NCBI GenBank assembly: GCA_019096195.1
Contig: JAGTXK010000039.1
Coordinates: 166,641 to 230,640, forward strand
From: Boletus sp. NGJ
Taxonomy: Eukaryota > Basidiomycota > Agaricomycetes > Boletales > Boletaceae
Length of the DNA: 64,000 bases
Direction of reading: 5' to 3'
The position numbers and the translations under genes were made by a program. The stretch's first letter is position 1. Every line of letters starts with the position of its first letter. This document shows, piece after piece, positions 61,644-64,000 of the stretch. Below the pieces are notes generated by a model. It was not told where the DNA came from. It did not search any database and worked only from the letters and a program-made list of their open reading frames with translations.

Positions 61644-63986
61644 TCAAGGCTTTGAGACTCGTAAAAGCGTCTCTGCCATCTGGTCAGCAGTGTCCTCCAC
61701 AAACATGGGAGAAGCAGATCGCCGTTGTACAGAATGGTCGGCGTCCTCTAGATCAATCACTTTTCCTGATTGTAGACGCCGCCACCTTGCTGGTAGAACG
61801 GGTTCAGGGGGACCGGTGTGACCAGGTTGGTCACCGGGATGGATGGAATCCGTTTCCCCGGTCTCTTTATCTGCTATCCTTTCCAACACTATCTTTTTCC
61901 AAAGACTGGTTAGATCGAATAATTGCGTGGTGCGTTTCCGCGACACGATAATTCGACGGTCTAGGATATCCGTCTTCCGGAGGTCTGGGACCTCAGTCGG
62001 TGTACCATCCGCACGCACAGACTCTATTAAGAGCCGGGGTTTCCGGTCCACGTCATCCGTATAGCCTACAGGCTCCGGGGGGAATTCAATGTTGAATTCC
62101 ATACGCTCGGCTTTATAAAGCCAAGTTCGCATATATCCTAGGATAGTGTCTCCTAATTTAGTGACGGAGAAAAGATCCCATGCTGTGTTGTACTCGGTTT
62201 TGAGCACCAGGACTGCGCTTGCCGCCGCAGTGTCGGTTTTTGTCGTTAGGCGATCTCGCCATCTTTCCTGGAGTTTATTGCGTCTCCAGTACAACAACAG
62301 CGACTCGTCGTATCCACGCGACGTATAGATGGTTACCAACCAATCTATCGCATCCAGATAGTTTTCGTATGTACTACTGAGCGTGGCGAGTCGACTCATC
62401 TCACCGTAGAACGTACCTCGTTTGACGTCTATCGGGTGAGCTGAGACATAGGGTATTCTCTGGTGGAGCGATTTGGCCTTCTGGTAAGGTCTATGCTGCA
62501 GTTTACCTCTATGATCTTTATAGAGCAGCATATCCAGGAAAGGCTGGGCATTGCCCACGTCCCACGTTATAACACAGTGGTCGATTACCACATTTTCGCG
62601 CATAATGGCTAGCGCTTCCTGAGGGCTACTAGCGTACACTATACCGAGGCAATCGTCGATATATCGGCCGTAATAGGCCACACGGGGGTGATTTAATATA
62701 CCGTCACGTTTCTCGCAGAACCACCCATACAAATTGGCGAGGTCCGGGGAGTCTGCAACGCCCATTGCTAGGCCGTTTAGTTGCTGGTATATTTGCCCGT
62801 CGAACTGTGTTAACAACTCCGTGTTACCAACCCTGAGACAGTCGTTAAAGAACATAACGAAGGTCTGAATTGACAGCCCGTTCCAGTGCTCATTTTCGTC
62901 CCCTTCATTCGCATAGATCCATTCGACAAACATGCCAAAGATTCTATCCAAGCATAATTCCAAAGGAATGTTGGGGTAATAAGCTACAACGTCACCTGTG
63001 ACGATGTAAAACTGGGCACCCGGGATCAGGTGGAGTTGACTCAATTTTATCGCTAAGTCTTTGCTGCCATGGATGACAGTCAGCGCCTCTGCAACTAGAG
63101 GTTTGAGCATTTTGCTACAGAATTTTGCAGCCGGATTTTGGATCGCGCTGTGGCAGGGTAAGATAGGCCTGAATTTGACCGGTAGTTTATGGATCTTTGG
63201 GATTCCATAAAAGCGCGGAATATGGTGGTCTGCCGTAGGGGCGGTAACAAGACTCTTTAAATACTCGTCTATAGAACCATATTTCCAACAGTAGATATCC
63301 GACCGCTGAGAGAGGAGGATCATCTCGGTACATTTCTTATCGAGGATCCGTTTCGCATCAGCGTTGTCGAGGCGTTTGTATTCGCGCTCGTTGGACAAAC
63401 ATGCGGTGGTGTTTTCTATTATCCAGGTCCGCTCTGACACCGCTAGGCCGAGATTCTTGTCGGTCGGCGTTACAACATAGTCGTTGTCGATCATGAATTT
63501 GCGCAACTCGTTTACCTTAGGACCGAGCGGTTTAAATGTGTCGTCACTAAGGCCATCAAGTGGGGCATTGGCAGTGACGTTGTGGACGTATGCACGCCCT
63601 CGCTTGAGAGCGAGTTCGCAATAAAACGGTAATACGGGTGGGTCCGCCTTACTGGGGGGCTTCACGTCGTAGTCTGGATCGTAGGTTTCGTTATTTTCTC
63701 CCTCTAACGTAAACTTAATCTTCCACCTCAGGCGTCTTACGAAGTCGAGGTAGGCGTCAGTAATCAGCTGCGTCTGACGGGGTTGATGAAACATATGTTT
63801 CATACCAATCCCAAGATCGTGCTCCAATTCCCGCGGGATGGAGACTCCTGGGCCAGTGTGGATTCGTGATCTAAATCGGCCGGCCTCTATAAACTTAAGA
63901 GGTGTATGTCTGATCACGGCTTCAATGGCCTGCGTTGGGTGGGCGTTGTCTATTATCTCGTCGGGGAGTGTCCAATAATGAGACAT
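61644..63986 (-). CDS. Penelope-like reverse transcriptase, endonuclease-lacking
   Basis: 780 codons. Penelope-type RT landmarks in order: TPTDKNLGLAV (residues 173-183), HIPRFYGIPKIHK (255-267) and KFRPILPCHSAIQNPAAK (271-288). The first catalytic Asp is D332 in TGDVVAYYPNIP. Then come GLAMGVADSPDLANLYG (405-421), catalytic YIDD at 442-445 in YYGRYIDDCLGIV, QPFLDMLLY (481-489) and the thumb motif HPIDVKRGTFYGEMSR (517-532). The catalytic triad is intact and there are no internal stops, so it may be active or recent. The C-terminal part is basic, then Pro-rich, with no GIY-YIG endonuclease. That points to the Athena/Coprina class, which uses chromosome ends as primers. The frame stays open from the ATG at 63986 to the right edge of the window, so the true start may lie outside. 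Weak homology to telomerase RT is a known property of this family. Confidence 0.88.
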   Translation of the reverse strand: MSHYWTLPDEIIDNAHPTQAIEAVIRHTPLKFIEAGRFRSRIHTGPGVSIPRELEHDLGIGMKHMFHQPRQTQLITDAYLDFVRRLRWKIKFTLEGENNETYDPDYDVKPPSKADPPVLPFYCELALKRGRAYVHNVTANAPLDGLSDDTFKPLGPKVNELRKFMIDNDYVVTPTDKNLGLAVSERTWIIENTTACLSNEREYKRLDNADAKRILDKKCTEMILLSQRSDIYCWKYGSIDEYLKSLVTAPTADHHIPRFYGIPKIHKLPVKFRPILPCHSAIQNPAAKFCSKMLKPLVAEALTVIHGSKDLAIKLSQLHLIPGAQFYIVTGDVVAYYPNIPLELCLDRIFGMFVEWIYANEGDENEHWNGLSIQTFVMFFNDCLRVGNTELLTQFDGQIYQQLNGLAMGVADSPDLANLYGWFCEKRDGILNHPRVAYYGRYIDDCLGIVYASSPQEALAIMRENVVIDHCVITWDVGNAQPFLDMLLYKDHRGKLQHRPYQKAKSLHQRIPYVSAHPIDVKRGTFYGEMSRLATLSSTYENYLDAIDWLVTIYTSRGYDESLLLYWRRNKLQERWRDRLTTKTDTAAASAVLVLKTEYNTAWDLFSVTKLGDTILGYMRTWLYKAERMEFNIEFPPEPVGYTDDVDRKPRLLIESVRADGTPTEVPDLRKTDILDRRIIVSRKRTTQLFDLTSLWKKIVLERIADKETGETDSIHPGDQPGHTGPPEPVLPARWRRLQSGKVIDLEDADHSVQRRSASPMFVEDTADQMAETLLRVSKP

Positions 63987-64000
63987 CCTAGGGCATGCTA

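Larger units (their letters stand above)
58716..64000 (-). mobile_element. Telomere-associated Penelope-like retroelement (Coprina-like), with stacked 3'-end units
   Basis: In minus-strand sense this holds a reverse transcriptase ORF (61644-63986), a 0.77-kb 3' region (60871-61643), then TTAGGG tracts and about four ~0.5-kb units carrying hammerhead folds and a GC hairpin. The element sense is opposite to the TTAGGG direction. That is the orientation expected if cDNA is primed from the chromosome's G-rich 3' end. No endonuclease domain follows the RT. Telomere-associated, endonuclease-lacking Penelope-like elements are known from basidiomycetes (Coprina) and rotifers (Athena). Assignment rests on motifs and layout, not on a search. 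The element runs off the right edge. Confidence 0.75.

Noticed and set aside
61600-61650. Hammerhead-like CTGATGG on the minus strand beside the RT stop
   Set aside because: The core reads CTGATGG, no GAAA follows at a sensible distance, and no stem II forms.
61271-61951. 226-codon plus-strand frame in the retroelement 3' region
   Set aside because: Partly antisense to the RT ORF, Arg/Pro/Ser-rich, with no motif. The element strand is minus.
1-64000. CRISPR arrays, tRNA or rRNA genes
   Set aside because: No regularly spaced direct repeats and no convincing tRNA fold or rRNA sequence were seen. The subtelomeric units are much longer than CRISPR repeats, and the host is a eukaryote.

Overview
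The window is nuclear DNA of a filamentous basidiomycete, most likely an Agaricomycete. The genes carry many short introns of roughly 45-90 nt. The gene set includes a TPR-CHAT protein, an intron-rich P450 pair, an F-box/LRR pseudogene, GH74 and GH51 secreted glycosidases, an SPX phosphate transporter and an APSES regulator. The right end is subtelomeric: TTAGGG tracts read toward the right edge, so the chromosome end lies to the right, beyond base 64000.

Layout. 1-8.8 kb: a 46-residue secreted peptide gene, a disordered Pro/Ser/acidic protein and a TPR-CHAT protein. 9-17 kb: a tandem P450 duplication, with a decayed scrap of the neighbouring F-box gene between the copies, then a frameshifted F-box gene. 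17.8-26.2 kb: SAM-domain, LRR, Slm1-like BAR/PH and SND3/PHO88 genes, with two short divergent promoters. 26.2-32.4 kb: a gene-poor stretch with coding-like scraps. 32.4-39 kb: secreted xyloglucanase (GH74) and arabinofuranosidase (GH51), head to tail. 39.5-43 kb: SPX phosphate transporter. 45.8-50 kb: APSES regulator and ornithine decarboxylase. 52.9-57.4 kb: PTPA and Ku70, divergent. 58.7-64 kb: telomere-associated retroelement DNA.

The most interesting part is the right end. A 780-codon reverse transcriptase of the Penelope-like type lies antisense to the telomere direction. It has no GIY-YIG endonuclease after the RT, which resembles the telomere-associated Coprina/Athena class. Between it and the last host gene (Ku70) are about four related units of roughly 0.5 kb, each closed by TTAGGG. 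Two units carry, in element sense, a complete type I hammerhead ribozyme fold in which stem III shows three compensatory base-pair changes. Each unit also begins, just inside the telomeric tract, with a GC-rich hairpin whose loop is constant and whose stem covaries. This fits a retroelement that adds itself to chromosome ends, with transcripts that can self-cleave and a structured 3' end next to a telomere-complementary tail. Ribozyme activity and telomere priming are inferred, not shown.

Gene models were spliced by eye from reading frame, GT/AG signals and family motifs. Exon edges are approximate unless phase agreement is stated.
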